NCBI RefSeq assembly: GCF_905475465.1
Contig: NC_062245.1
Coordinates: 7,502,001-7,566,000, forward strand
Origin: Pieris napi
Lineage: Eukaryota; Arthropoda; Insecta; Lepidoptera; Pieridae
Reading direction: 5' to 3'
DNA length: 64,000 nt
Of this stretch, positions 1 to 9,520 are shown one piece after another (within the stretch, counting starts at the first letter, position 1; every line of letters begins with the position of its first letter). The notes under the pieces are model-generated. The model was not told where the DNA came from. It searched no databases and was given only the letters and a program-made list of their open reading frames with translations. The position numbers and the translations under genes are program-made.

Positions 1-2215
1 TGCCGTGTTCTCGCTCTCTTCTATGAAATTATTGTTTTCAAAAATATATTTCGTGAAGTTATTATCATCCTTTATTTATAAAATTATTTTATACATTATT
101 TAAAAATCAAGGCAAGCTACATTTGCACGTAAAACAAATATTTTTGTTCTCGGTACAGCGAAGAAGATCATTCTTTACTACCCAACTAATAACTTACTTG
201 TTTATAATTAAAATTGGTAAATGAAACAGTTACAGAAATGTGTCCACCTTATTGAGAACTTACGGAATTTAATGCTATGAATGTGCTTAACTAAATTGAA
301 GGCGTTTTAACTAGACTAAATTACTAGAATACAATTTTAAAAGAGTACCGAGAGTTTTTCTGACGGCTTTTTCTCTCGGCCTACACCCTCTGTCTTCTTT
401 GCCGATTAGTAGGGATGTCTACCTGTACAAATTTAATGACGTGGAATAAGTGATAACTGTATCTTATATTCCATAATAAACATATTTTATTTTCATATAA
501 ATATAGTAGCAGTATTTTTGCATTGTGATGGGGCTTCATAATTAATACTAATCGAATTCATACCTTGAATCGAAAACATTCTCGCCTTAAAATCATTTTG
601 CGGTGAAACAAGACTGGAATTGCCGCTAATTCAATAAAAAAATATTAAACATAAAAAATATACAATATATGAAATGAATGTCATATATCACTTTAGGTAA
701 CCAAATCGTGTTTATAAGTTATGTATTATAGTTTTGTTTGTTTTATTCAAACACAGAGGAGATTGGATCCATTTCCAAAACACTGAGTGAACGTGGGAAT
801 AATAATTATTTTAAGTCAATCAAACTAAATAATCAAGTGCATAGCATAAGCTAATATCGTATTAAAATTATTATAACCAGAGCTTACTACACTTAGGTTC
901 AATCAGATTCAATTAAAATGGAATTTTCCCGAAGTGAAAAATACTTCACAATATGAAGATTGCGCTACACTTTGATATTGCAAAGGCTTTTCAAAAATAT
1001 AGTAGTTTTAATGAATGCCACTTATATTGTGAAATGTATGAAAATAGTTTGTGTCTAAACCATATAAATATATTTTAAAATACCTATATTTCAAAAAACT
1101 ATGTAAGTTTGGAATGCATTTAAAATATGTTACGTGTAACTTGACCAGACTTGCTTTCTTCTTTATGGTAATAATAAATATAATTTATTTTAGTTGGTGT
1201 ATAGAAATGGTTACGTAATATTATGTGTGTTTTTCTAGACATTTGTGGTTTAATTTATTTTTGCTTAAAAATCTCTGACACAAAAACACTAGGTTATCAA
1301 TTTAATATAAATTTCTTTAATGGATATAAACGCGTATTAAATTACGAATTTTCTCAATCTTATAATATCTAAAATAATATAAAGCCTTCAAAATGCTTTA
1401 AAGAACAAATAAATGGATAATTAATACGATTATTCGTAAACTTCAATAGTTTATCCTTGTGCAGTCAGTCCATCGATCGGGCTATTTATTACGTTTCATA
1501 AATAGAACACGATGGTTTATCAATACTATCTTCTACAGTCAGAGTATAAATTCAATCTGCATGTTCGTGCAAACAAATTCCTTGAGTAAATTTGAAGACT
1601 TCTCCAAACGGCTGGATACATAGGAGATGGTGTTAACAAAAATACAGGACATTGCATAAAATAATATGCTTGGGTATTATAAGACAATGATTTGGTTATT
1701 CTAAGAGACGCTCTTTGGTCTATGGAATTAATAAGTTGCCAAAAAGCCTAAATGTTCCTAATAAAAAGATTTTAATATAAAAATGTATGTACTTTACTGA
1801 CAAGTCAAAATTTACATTATGTTACCTACATGATTAAATGTTTTTTTTACTTTTTACTTTTATTTCTTTCTAAATATAATTTATGATCGTGATTTATCAA
1901 CGCAGACCTCACAGGGGCCGAAAACTTGTAATTAACTAGTTGGGACTAAGCTAAACATGTAGACGCACTGTAATGAAGCTATGTATTAAGTTGGCATTTT
2001 TGAAAATATCATTGAATTTTAGTACAAGGTATAGTTTATTAGTTATATATAAATATGGCATTGTACTTTCATAATAATATTCTTGTAATTTTCATTTGCG
2101 TAAGAGGATTTGTCACGCAGATTACTGTTCTGCGAGTAATGACATTCATATCGATTCTGTTTTAATTGACTTTAAGTTGTATATATCTAGACATTAAAAT
2201 TTTTAATTTGCTCAG
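1..2215. other. AT-rich non-coding sequence, no gene seen
   Basis: No open frame of useful length and no splice-flanked coding segment is visible. The stretch is AT-rich with short homopolymer and TA runs. A slightly GC-richer patch at about 350-420 (the 'ggcctacaccctctgtcttc' area) reads like part of an old dispersed repeat, but I cannot assign it. Confidence 0.5.
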
Positions 2216-2710
2216 TAAATAACGATTTAAAGAAAAAACTTTTTAACCGGATTAAAGTTATGTATTATTATAAAGATTCTTCCCAAGATTGGTACGCGAA
2301 GCCATTAAAATAAAAAAACACCCCAATTTCAATAGAAAAGACGGCCTAAAATTGTCAAACACCTGGGATCCAATAATATTCAAATTAAAATCGCAAGATA
2401 AACAATCCACGAAAATAGAGGACACCGTGAGCCATTTCTGCCAAAACCCTCCATCTTTTAGTCGGTACCAACTCCGTGGAAATAAATACACATAATGCAA
2501 CTTTTTCTACAGCTGTGATACTTTTTGACATTCAACACCTTTTGTCTTCAGTCACCGTGACCACGCACGCTGTAAAGCACGCGAAACGTCGGTTAAATTT
2601 AAAATTATGTTAAATAATTGTAAATTTATAATAATACATAACTCTAATCCGGTTATAAAGTTTTTTCTTTAAAGGTTATGTCAATAAAAGACAATACTAA
2701 ATAACGATTT
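2216..2710 (+). mobile_element. Truncated Penelope-like element with target-site duplication
   Basis: This is a short Penelope-like retroelement insertion. The + strand frame from about 2289 to 2495 encodes a peptide with the order REAIKIKKHPNFNRKDG then LKLSNTWDPII. That resembles the C-terminus of the GIY-YIG endonuclease typical of Penelope-like proteins. It is followed by a 3' tail with the 'CACGCGAAACGTCGG' motif, ending in TCTTTAAAGG...AAAAGACAATAC. The left end (2229-2275) is an inverted copy of the right end (about 2627-2675), an arrangement common in Penelope insertions. A 13-bp direct repeat TAAATAACGATTT (2216-2228 and 2698-2710) brackets the element. Related tails lie at 48.9 and 50.1 kb. 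Reverse transcriptase is absent, so the copy is dead on arrival. Confidence 0.72.
2289..2495 (+). pseudogene. C-terminal fragment of a Penelope-like GIY-YIG endonuclease
   Basis: About 68 codons remain, with no ATG (the frame opens at a TTG). Residues near the start (VREAIKIKKHPNFNRKDGLK) and the 'LSNTWDPII' segment match the usual end of Penelope-like polyproteins, where the endonuclease domain lies C-terminal to the reverse transcriptase. The catalytic GIY and YIG motifs would lie upstream and are missing. The fragment sits inside an insertion bounded by a 13-bp duplication, so it arrived already truncated at its 5' side. Family assignment is from memory of these proteins, not a search. Confidence 0.6.
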
Positions 2711-2899
2711 TCAGATGTTTATTTGAGTAAAACATTAAGGTTCTGGGAAGCTTTAAAAGTAGTATAATGAAGTGAAAGATGTGTAAACTGCCAACATCAA
2801 TTTGTTTATTTAAATTAAGAATTGCCGTATACAAAAACAAGGATTTTTAAAGTATGCAGGAATATAGAACAATGGGCTGGTAAAAACAAAAAATAAAAC

Positions 2900-3300
2900 G
2901 TGTGGCACTCGGGGACTGCCGTTGTAAAGCTATTGCATAGCATTTTTTATCAGCTTATAATTACAAAAAATATAATTATTTATTTATTTTTTATTTATGC
3001 AGAATTCTTTTTCTTTGAAGTAAGTTTTTTCTTTGCACCGGCCGCGCTTATGCTACGTCACCGATCTCGTTAGAGAGATGTGAATACGCAATATGCGTTC
3101 TGTCCCACTCTAACGCGTATTGACCGCACCTATATAATATATTATGTCATCGTGTGTTACGTTTATTTCTTTACGGAATTTCTTGATTCGGTCGCCGCGA
3201 TAAAATCTATGCAATAGCTTAATATTCCTGGGTGTCAAATAAACTGTATGGTTTTGTAAAAGAAACAAACTGATATCGTTAACCTTTGCTTTGAACACAT
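2900..3300 (-). repeat. Probable old dispersed repeat
   Basis: The segment contains a GC-richer block ('caccggccgcgcttatgctacg', 'taacgcgtattgaccgcacc') out of keeping with its AT-rich surroundings. 'Aagctattgcatag' occurs twice in opposite orientations (about 2927 and 3205). That suggests a repeat with inverted parts. A 62-codon frame at 3110-3298 on the minus strand has no recognisable domain, and I regard it as repeat-derived. Confidence 0.35.
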
Positions 3301-4093
3301 ACTAAACATAACATTTTAGAAATTTCTTTCACTGTTCAACAACAAAAGATGTAATCAAAAATTAATCTCTTTATAATGGAATGTGGTCTATGTTGCATAA
3401 AATTTCAATTAAATGTTTGAATACAAAATGTTATTGAAAATCCTTGGATTTACTGATTGGTCTGCCTTTACTCTAAATTTTTGTACACATTTTTCAATTA
3501 CCGGGATGTCCGTACTGAGTCTTAAATATTTTTTATAAAAACTAACTGTATTTCTCGCCTTAAGCTCAATCAATTATAAACTAAATTTATATATTTATAG
3601 TAATTTTATCAGTAGGTGTCCATCACCTTTATACTTTCCGTTGTATTTCTAACAATATTATTAAAATAAACCATCAACGCAATATTATAAAACGCTTTGA
3701 GCCCTATAAAGATTTTAAGTGCCCGTATACTCTTAGAACTATAAGCATGTACTGTGGAGGTTCCCGGCTCTACACTCGGTTCCATTGTTCTCATTCTATT
3801 TACGTTTTACGGCAAGTAATTAATCTTGCCAACTCTAAATCCTACGTGAAAGTATCGATTTTTTCAACAAAAGGGCGGTGAACAAAAAGTTTAATCTTCC
3901 TCGGGAAAGGGTGAAAACATTAACATTTTTATGAATGATTGGGAGTCGAGATAAGCAACAGATTTGAATTTTTATGACTTTATTGAATGTTGTAATGTTT
4001 TCATAAACTTCGTATATGAATTTTAATTTGATTAATTCAACAATACAACGTTTTAATAGTACATGAAAGTATTTAATTTGGAATAGTAACCCC
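3301..4093. other. Non-coding sequence, nothing recognised
   Basis: Only short chance frames (3609-3794, 3835-4134, minus strand) are present. They lack family motifs, and the second runs into the start of a Helitron. No repeat family was recognised. Confidence 0.45.
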
Positions 4094-4437
4094 ATTATAT
4101 ATATATAAAAATGAAACCGGTTTTCCGTTGTCACGACATAACATGAAAACGGCTTGACCGATTTGTCTGATTCATTTTTTATAATATTCCTTGAAGTAAG
4201 GAGATGGTTCTTACGGAGAGAAAAATTTAAAAAATTGAGTGAAAAAAACTAAAAACAACAATTTTCTATATTCCCATACATAATATTCGTAACAATACTT
4301 AAAAGCCAATTTGAACTTTAATACCATATCATAAAGTTCAAGTGTTAGTGGAAGGTAAAAAAGCAGAATAAGTATTTAAAAAAAATAAAGAATCGACTAT
4401 CGACTTCGGCGGTACGATGTTCGCCAGGCCAGCTAGT
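4094..4437 (+). mobile_element. Non-autonomous Helitron
   Basis: The element opens with TATATATATAAAAATGAAACC, followed by the phrase 'aaaacggcttgaccgattt' found near the 5' end of many lepidopteran Helitrons. It closes with 'gccaggccagCTAGT', the CTRR-type 3' end. There are no terminal inverted repeats and no target duplication. Closely related copies lie in the opposite orientation at 29980-30404 and 51578-52010, sharing the 'gtacgatgttcgccaggcc' 3' end. No Rep/helicase is encoded. The leading TC expected of Helitrons is not obvious here, so the 5' boundary is approximate. Confidence 0.72.
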
Positions 4438-4615
4438 TATTACATAATTTCTAATGTGACGTACTGTTAACGTAGTCTTGCTAATTTGCAAGAACAAAAT
4501 TCAAATCAAAATCAGAATGATTTACGTTAAATAGAATTTATATATGGACGTATATAGAATTACAGTGTACAATCTCAGTATATATCTGAAAGTGTATATA
4601 TTTTTATACACAACT

Positions 4616-4700
4616 GCCCTGCGATTCTGAACTCACTTTTCGAACTCACACAGCGGTTTTCGCGTCACTTTAGCAAAAGTGAGTTACAGAATCGCAGGGC
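4616..4700. mobile_element. 85-bp hairpin element
   Basis: GCCCTGCGATTCTG at the left end pairs with CAGAATCGCAGGGC at the right end. The arms extend about 25 bp (through ACTCACTTTT / AAAAGTGAGT) with one base difference, leaving a ~33-nt loop. A second element sharing the left arm and 'ttttcgaactcacacagcgg' lies at 25607. It is probably a miniature foldback element. No target duplication was identified. Confidence 0.6.
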
Positions 4701-4922
4701 AGGCCAGATGTTTGGCTTCAATCCCAACCAATGTGAAGAGAGGTGTGGCCTATGGAGGGCAAGGAGTTCCGCTTCTTTGCTGTTTTTATAAGGAAAAGGC
4801 TGTTTCGAAGGAACGAACGATATATTCCGCCAGTTGCTCTCCTTTTTATTTAATTATGTCAATTGTACTATATTAATGTATATGCAACGAAGTGTTAATA
4901 AATAAATAATAAATAAATAAAT
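4701..4922 (+). repeat. LINE-type 3' tail
   Basis: The sequence ends in 'gcaacgaagtgttaataaataaataataaataaataaa'-type repeats, a short tandem (AAAT)n tail. A similar ending ('gcaacgaagtgtaaataaataaata') closes the repeat at about 46620-46752. This pattern is typical of the 3' ends of LINEs that prime on short tandem tails. No coding part is left. Confidence 0.45.
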
Positions 4923-6300
4923 TATATTTTATCATAAGTTAATATAATAATAACCACTCAATAATAATACGCCATTAATAACCGCTCATTTAAATACAAT
5001 AATTCAATACAAGATCATAGAGAATGTACGTTGCCAAAATTCAGTATTTTCACAGCAAATAGAGTTGAAGCCAAACTGTAATTCCTCTATTGAAGGTTAC
5101 ACAAATAACGTTTATTTCCTGACATAACTGCATCATTAACGAGTCTTTACATAACGAGTTTCTATACAGTACTGACAACCGGCAGATCGGTAACATGTGA
5201 AAAGTACTTAATATTATAAAAACCTCAGCCTACTCTGTAGGTCTCTGGAATTCTGTGCTTAGCACGCAATATAGGCGTCCGTGTTTCATTTGTGAGCCAA
5301 CTTTTGAAAGATCCAGGTTGAGAATCGTATGCTGAACAACTAACATTATGATTGACTTGGTTAGTTTTTTTTTTTTTTTTTTTAATGAGCTATTGTACTC
5401 TATGCTAGTTTTTTTTGTCTTCTATATTTAAGGGTTAGGCGCTGTATGCTGAAATACAGGTTCACACCTAGTTCAGCGTCGTATAAACCTGGACTATTTT
5501 TGTTTAATATAACTAGCGTAATTTAGTAGTATAAGTTAGTATTTATAAATTTTCCCCTGTAAACAAACTTGAACTTGAATAAATTGAATAAAAATTGAAA
5601 ATTGATTATTTGAGAATAAAAAAATATTATATACAGATACAAAATCTGTTTTGCATATACATATGTATACAATCCTTATTTTTTTTTTCTTTTTTGTAGC
5701 TGCTAGTTTAGTGTCAAATTTTGCTGTCATGTTTTGTCTAGTCTTACTTTTTATTGTATTTTTTATTAGTGAAACTTTTTTCGAGGATATGTCCAATATG
5801 TCTACTTATTTTATGTTTACATTTATTTTTATTTTTTCTATATAGTGATGTATCTGTTTAGTTTCCAATAAATAAATAAATAAATAAATACAATCATTAA
5901 TTCTAATTTTAAAAGAGGAAACATCGTAACAATTACTTATAATTAGAAGCAATCCCCGCCAAAAACCACTTCACCAAAACATTCGCAGGGACATTTTCAA
6001 AGCAAAATAAATGTACAATGGCGTCGTTTATCTAGTTTCGGACATAAATTCCAACCCAGGCTTTTTGTTAGGGCTGCCACAAAATATAAAGCATTTTTAT
6101 TCCCTAGCATTACAATAAATGTCTAAATACTGTAATAATATAATAGTTCCTCACGCTTTCTCCGCGATATTTTAAGACACATCGAAAATGCACACATGGT
6201 GATAATTATCTTGTAGCGGTAAATCTGTGATACCTCCGAAGTTATTCATTGAAGTAAGATTTGTGACATTTGCGCCAAATTTAATTCTTGTGATAAATAG
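4923..6300. other. Non-coding, with two probable retroelement 3' ends
   Basis: A long T run at 5367-5383 followed by 'aatgagctattg' looks like the A-tail of a minus-strand retroelement fragment. The segment 5640-5892 ends in (AAAT)n, like a plus-strand LINE tail. The two frames at 5536-5845 overlap on opposite strands in low-complexity sequence and are not genes. Confidence 0.4.
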
Positions 6301-6301
6301 T

Positions 6302-6553
6302 GTTTTTTTTTTTAAAAGACAATTCACACCAATTGACCGAGTCCCATGCTAAGCTGGTGAGACTTGTGTTATGGGTACTAGGCAACGGATATACATACAT
6401 AGATAGATAGACATATAAATACATATTTAAACACCCAAGACCTAAGCACAACACCACATGCTCATCACATCGATGTTCGTCTCAGCCGGGGATCGAACCC
6501 GGGACCCATGGATTCGCAGTCAAGGGTACTAACCACTAGACCAATGAGTCGTC
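6302..6553 (-). mobile_element. tRNA-derived SINE (family B)
   Basis: On the minus strand the element starts with a tRNA-like head: box A-like 'TGGTCTAGTGGTTAGTA' and box B 'GGGTTCGATCCCCGG'. It runs through a body with 'gggtactaggcaacggat'-type sequence and ends in 'ggtcaattggtgtgaattgtcttttaaa' plus an A-run (T-run at 6302-6313). The head would drive RNA polymerase III; the tail resembles an RTE-type LINE 3' end. A near-identical copy is at 26640-26904. It also contains a short GATA repeat. Confidence 0.8.
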
Positions 6554-6691
6554 AAGAAAAAAAAGTCGTGTTGAGTGCAAATAAGAATTAATATCGTGTT
6601 TATAAAAAAACATTCGCAACGAGCAACGCTTTTTATTCTCACTTCTGTTTGTTGTTTAATAGGCTATGGCATTTTTAATAAATGACACTAA

Positions 6692-6932
6692 GGGTGAGAT
6701 CTATAGTGCGCACTTGGACTTTGCTCAGACTTTACTTACGAAAAACACTAAGGTTAAACTATGATTTAGTATATTTATAGACATTTTAACGGTGAGATTA
6801 AGCTAAGCTCAAGCTAAGACAGAAATTGATGTATCATTTCATGCAATACCTTCTTTATTATCCTTTAAAAAAGTAAAGAATGGTTGTAGTTAAGTCTGAG
6901 CAAAGTCTAAGTGCGCACTATAGATCTCACCC
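6692..6932. mobile_element. PIF/Harbinger-like MITE
   Basis: The termini are inverted repeats of about 46 bp beginning GGGTGAGATCTATAGTGCGCAC, with few mismatches. They are bracketed by the trinucleotide TAA (6689-6691 and 6933-6935). A 3-bp TWA duplication is the hallmark of PIF/Harbinger elements. The 241-bp element has no coding capacity and depends on a transposase in trans. Confidence 0.75.
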
Positions 6933-7006
6933 TAACAAATAACGCAAAAATAATTTTTCAACTCCAACCAGTAGTGAGATTAGTGCATTCAAACAAAAAA
7001 TAAATC

Positions 7007-7288
7007 AATGGCGCTATAACCTTTTTAGGTCTGGGCCTCAGATTTCTGTATTGGTTTCATGATCATTTGTCAATCTAATGGCAAGTAGGTGATCAACCTA
7101 TGCCGACACACGCCGTCGACTTTTTGGGTCCAAGGCAAGCCGGTTTCCTCACGATGTTTACCTTCACCGTTTGAGCGGATGTGTAATGCGCACATAGAAT
7201 GAAACTCCATTGGTGCACAGCTGGGACTCGAACCTACGATCTCAGGGATGAGAGACGCATGCTGAAGCCAGTAGGCCAACACTGCTCA
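7007..7288 (-). mobile_element. tRNA-derived SINE (Metulj-like family A)
   Basis: Read on the minus strand, it begins AGCAGTGTTGGCCTACTGG, with box B 'GTAGGTTCGAGTCCC', then the conserved body 'catcgtgaggaaaccggc' and 'cccaaaaagtcgacggcgtgtg', and ends 'aggcccagacctaaaaaggttatagcgcca'. This is the SINE type repeated most often in the window (about 13.3, 23.4, 24.8, 34.8, 48.5 kb and fragments). The copy is nearly full length with scattered substitutions. The Metulj name is from memory of Heliconius repeats. Confidence 0.75.
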
Positions 7289-7635
7289 ACAGTGCATTTA
7301 AACAAACTAATAAATAAACTGTTTAGATTTAAAAAGATGGAAAAATTATGTTGTGTTGTGAAATTACAAATTATTATAAAATGTTGTAATGAAGCTATAA
7401 AACTTAAAAAGTCTGAAGATGTAGCCCTACCTATAGTAACTGTCGTTCGGAATAACCGTACATCAAAGTGGATTCCCGATACGAAAGGTACTTTCTTCGG
7501 GAAATCGTAAAATCCTTCGGGTGCAGTAGGTGATATTGAAGGAATCGTTTTCTTTATAGAAAATACATAGTACCTTCTACTTGTTTGGAATATTTAACTT
7601 ATGTTTTCGAATTTTGTATAATGTTTGACTTAAGC

Positions 7636-7967
7636 CATTTTGGAACGAAGTTCCTTATCGCGCGTTGTGAAAGGGGGCTAGACGGAAAAAATTCTTACGA
7701 AAAGTTGTCACGACACTTTTTTGCTATTTGCTATTGTAATACACCGGTTCTCGTCCGATCACCGAAGTTAAGCAACGTCGGGCGAGGTCAGTACTTGGAT
7801 GGGTGACCGCCTGGGAACACCTCGTGATGTTGGCTTGTTTTTTCGTCGTAAGATTGGTGTCGAGAAAATCTATCATACTGTTATGACTTATGATACCAAT
7901 TAACATATAAATTAATCGAAAGGAATTTCGTTCCATCCGGGTGTCCCTTGACACCTCTAAAGTTTTT
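7636..7967 (+). mobile_element. Mobile element carrying a 5S rRNA segment (copy 1)
   Basis: The same ~320-330 bp unit is found in reverse orientation at 38102-38421, so it is a mobile unit. It starts CATTTTGGAACGAAGTTCC and ends near 'gacacctctaaagttttt'. Near the ends, TGGAACGAAGTTCCTT (7641-7656) is inverted as AAGGAATTTCGTTCCA (7920-7935), 15 of 16 matching. The middle holds a 5' truncated 5S rRNA sequence. The inverted repeat sits at the left edge but about 32 bp inside the right edge, so this is either an odd TIR element or a 5S-headed SINE with a palindromic flank. No target duplication was found. Confidence 0.65.
7738..7836 (+). rRNA. 5' truncated 5S rRNA-like sequence
   Basis: The sequence matches eukaryotic 5S rRNA from about nucleotide 24 to the 3' end ('aatacaccggttctcgtccg' through 'gatgttggctt'). 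It keeps the internal promoter parts: the A-box region 'gaagttaagcaacgtcggg', the intermediate element, and the C-box region 'ggatgggtgaccgcctggg'. A T-run (TTTTTT) that could end RNA polymerase III transcription follows at 7838-7843. The first ~23 nucleotides, which form one strand of helix I, are missing, so it cannot make normal ribosomal 5S. It lies within a repeated mobile unit, so it is a retro- or transposon-borne pseudogene, not an rDNA cluster member. Confidence 0.85.
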
Positions 7968-8288
7968 TAGTTTACTTGCGTCGCGCTGGCTCATAACCGT
8001 CCTTCTTTATATATTCCGGAGTATCAACAGTAGACTTTGACACGAGTGCCTCTGTAGACTTTGAGCTGGCTAGTATTTCCGTAGTCTTGCGCTGTGTGAT
8101 TTTAAATTTGGAAAGCGCTCACATAATTATGATTAAACATGAATTTAGAACTTATTTATTCTTTTGATTGGATGTGTTAAAAATATGGAAGACTCCCACT
8201 GACTCTTGACGACTTGATACATTTACTTGAATAAGACGTCAAAAATCCTTAACAATATGTTTTGATGTACGTGTGTTTTGACTCAATA

Positions 8289-8506
8289 CAGTAATCCCTC
8301 CTATAACACGGCAGATTTGTTCCGCTTTATAGGAAACGCGTTGTAGGAGTATTCTCGAATAACGGGTTATGTACAAATAATTCACGGTTAACTTTTCTAG
8401 TTAAAGGGTATTTAAATCGAATATTAATCGAATGTTATACAAGGTACTGAAATCGCGTAATATGAAAATGCGTTGTAAGAGTACCGTGTTATAAGGGGTT
8501 TAACTG
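8289..8506. mobile_element. pogo/Tigger-like Tc1-mariner MITE
   Basis: The ends are CAGTAATCCCTCCTATAACACGG and, inverted, CAGTTAAACCCCTTATAACACGG, each flanked by TA (8287-8288, 8507-8508). CAGT...CCC termini with TA duplications fit pogo-group elements. The 218-bp interior has no ORF. A second internal pair ('gcgttgtaggagtattctcg' / 'gcgttgtaagagtacc') hints at subterminal repeats. Confidence 0.72.
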
Positions 8507-8594
8507 TATGGTGCTGGTTAATTTCAGATTCAAACAAATTTAATACACTTGAACTGATTTTACTTTATTATTGTTTGATTTTTTAGAGTGTACT

Positions 8595-8695
8595 CCTCCC
8601 TCAAAGGCCGGCAACGCACCTACTAAAAATGGGTGTCTATGGGCTTTTTGGGCATCCTGTAGGCTCGTTTGGCCCCCTATTATATAAAAAAAACT
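8595..8695 (+). repeat. LINE/SINE 3' tail repeat
   Basis: It contains 'cctcaaaggccggcaacgcacc', 'gggtgtctatgggc' and 'gtttggccccctattatata', a widespread lepidopteran 3' tail. The same repeat lies inverted at 9105-9215 and again at 16622-16738 (minus strand). Confidence 0.55.
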
Positions 8696-9104
8696 ATTAG
8701 TCAATGGCTCGCTGCTTTGTTGATATACCTATTATTTAAGTATAGAAATTTTTTTTTCAATCCAGTTACTATTTCTATTTAATCATCCGCGACACAGAAG
8801 GATTCATGCATCTTTTTCTAAAGAAATTGGTGTTTTGTCTGTAACCTTTTACGCTTGTGTTGTCGATCCGGTATCGTCAAATCCGTTTACATGTCTACTG
8901 ACTGATGACCGTAATGGAAACCCTTGTATACAAAAGTTCGAATATTTTCGGACTGTGATTGATCACGACCGTCTATGACAAAACTGACGTCATTAATCAT
9001 TTAATTGGACTTTTCTTCCCTATGATTGTTACGTCCTATCAAATTATCATGTCATCGATCGTAATCATTATAAAAAAATTGTCCTTTTTGTTAGCATAGA
9101 TTAT

Positions 9105-9215
9105 AGAGCATTAGGCTTGTTGCCCCAGATTACGGGACGTCCAAAAAGGGCAGTTGTCGCGGCTCAAGGACACCCATTTCAGTAGGTGGGTTGCCGGCCA
9201 TTGAGGGAGGAGTAT
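9105..9215 (-). repeat. LINE/SINE 3' tail repeat, inverted copy
   Basis: It is the reverse complement of the 8595-8695 type, with 'gacacccatttcagtaggtgggttgccggcc' recognisable. With the first copy it frames about 400 bp of unremarkable sequence. Confidence 0.55.
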
Positions 9216-9229
9216 GTTTTTTTATTTAA

Positions 9230-9520
9230 CAGTTAGAGGTCGTAGCTCCCAGGGAAGACCATGCGTATCATGTCATCACAACTGAGCGTTTTCTAAGGCA
9301 GTTTATGCCGCGCACCACCACTATGTGGAACCAGCTGCCCACTGAAGTATTTCCGAACCGATTCGACTTAGGGTCCTTTAAGAAAAGAGCATACCAATTC
9401 TTGTAAGGCCGGCAACGCACTTGCGAGCCTTCTGGCAGTGTGAGTGTCCATGGGCGGCGGTATCACTTAACATCAGATGAGCCTCCTGCCCGTTTGCCTC
9501 CTCCTACATTAAAAAAAAAG
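9230..9520 (+). pseudogene. 3' end of a Jockey/CR1-like LINE
   Basis: A decayed C-terminal coding segment includes 'accaccactatgtggaaccagctgcccactgaagtatttccg' (the TMWNQLPTEVFP motif near the end of many Jockey/CR1-group ORF2 proteins) and 'aagaaaagagcataccaattctt' (KKRAYQFL). Stops and a frameshift interrupt it. It continues into the 3' UTR 'ggccggcaacgcacttgcgagcc' ... 'cctcctgcccgtttgcctcc' and an A-run. It is the same family as 32380-32570, 40170-40330 and 49262-49556. Confidence 0.65.

Noticed and set aside
2258..2500. 80-codon minus-strand frame
   Set aside because: It is antisense to the Penelope-like coding fragment and has no motif.
2560..2605. Possible hammerhead ribozyme in the Penelope-like tail
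   Set aside because: GAAAC followed by GTC is present, but the CTGANGA core is not; the local sequence CTGTAAAGCACGCGAAAC cannot form the standard core. A structure search on the family consensus would decide.
7199..7510. 103-codon open frame (+)
   Set aside because: It starts inside a SINE and continues into AT-rich DNA; there is no motif and its composition follows the repeat.
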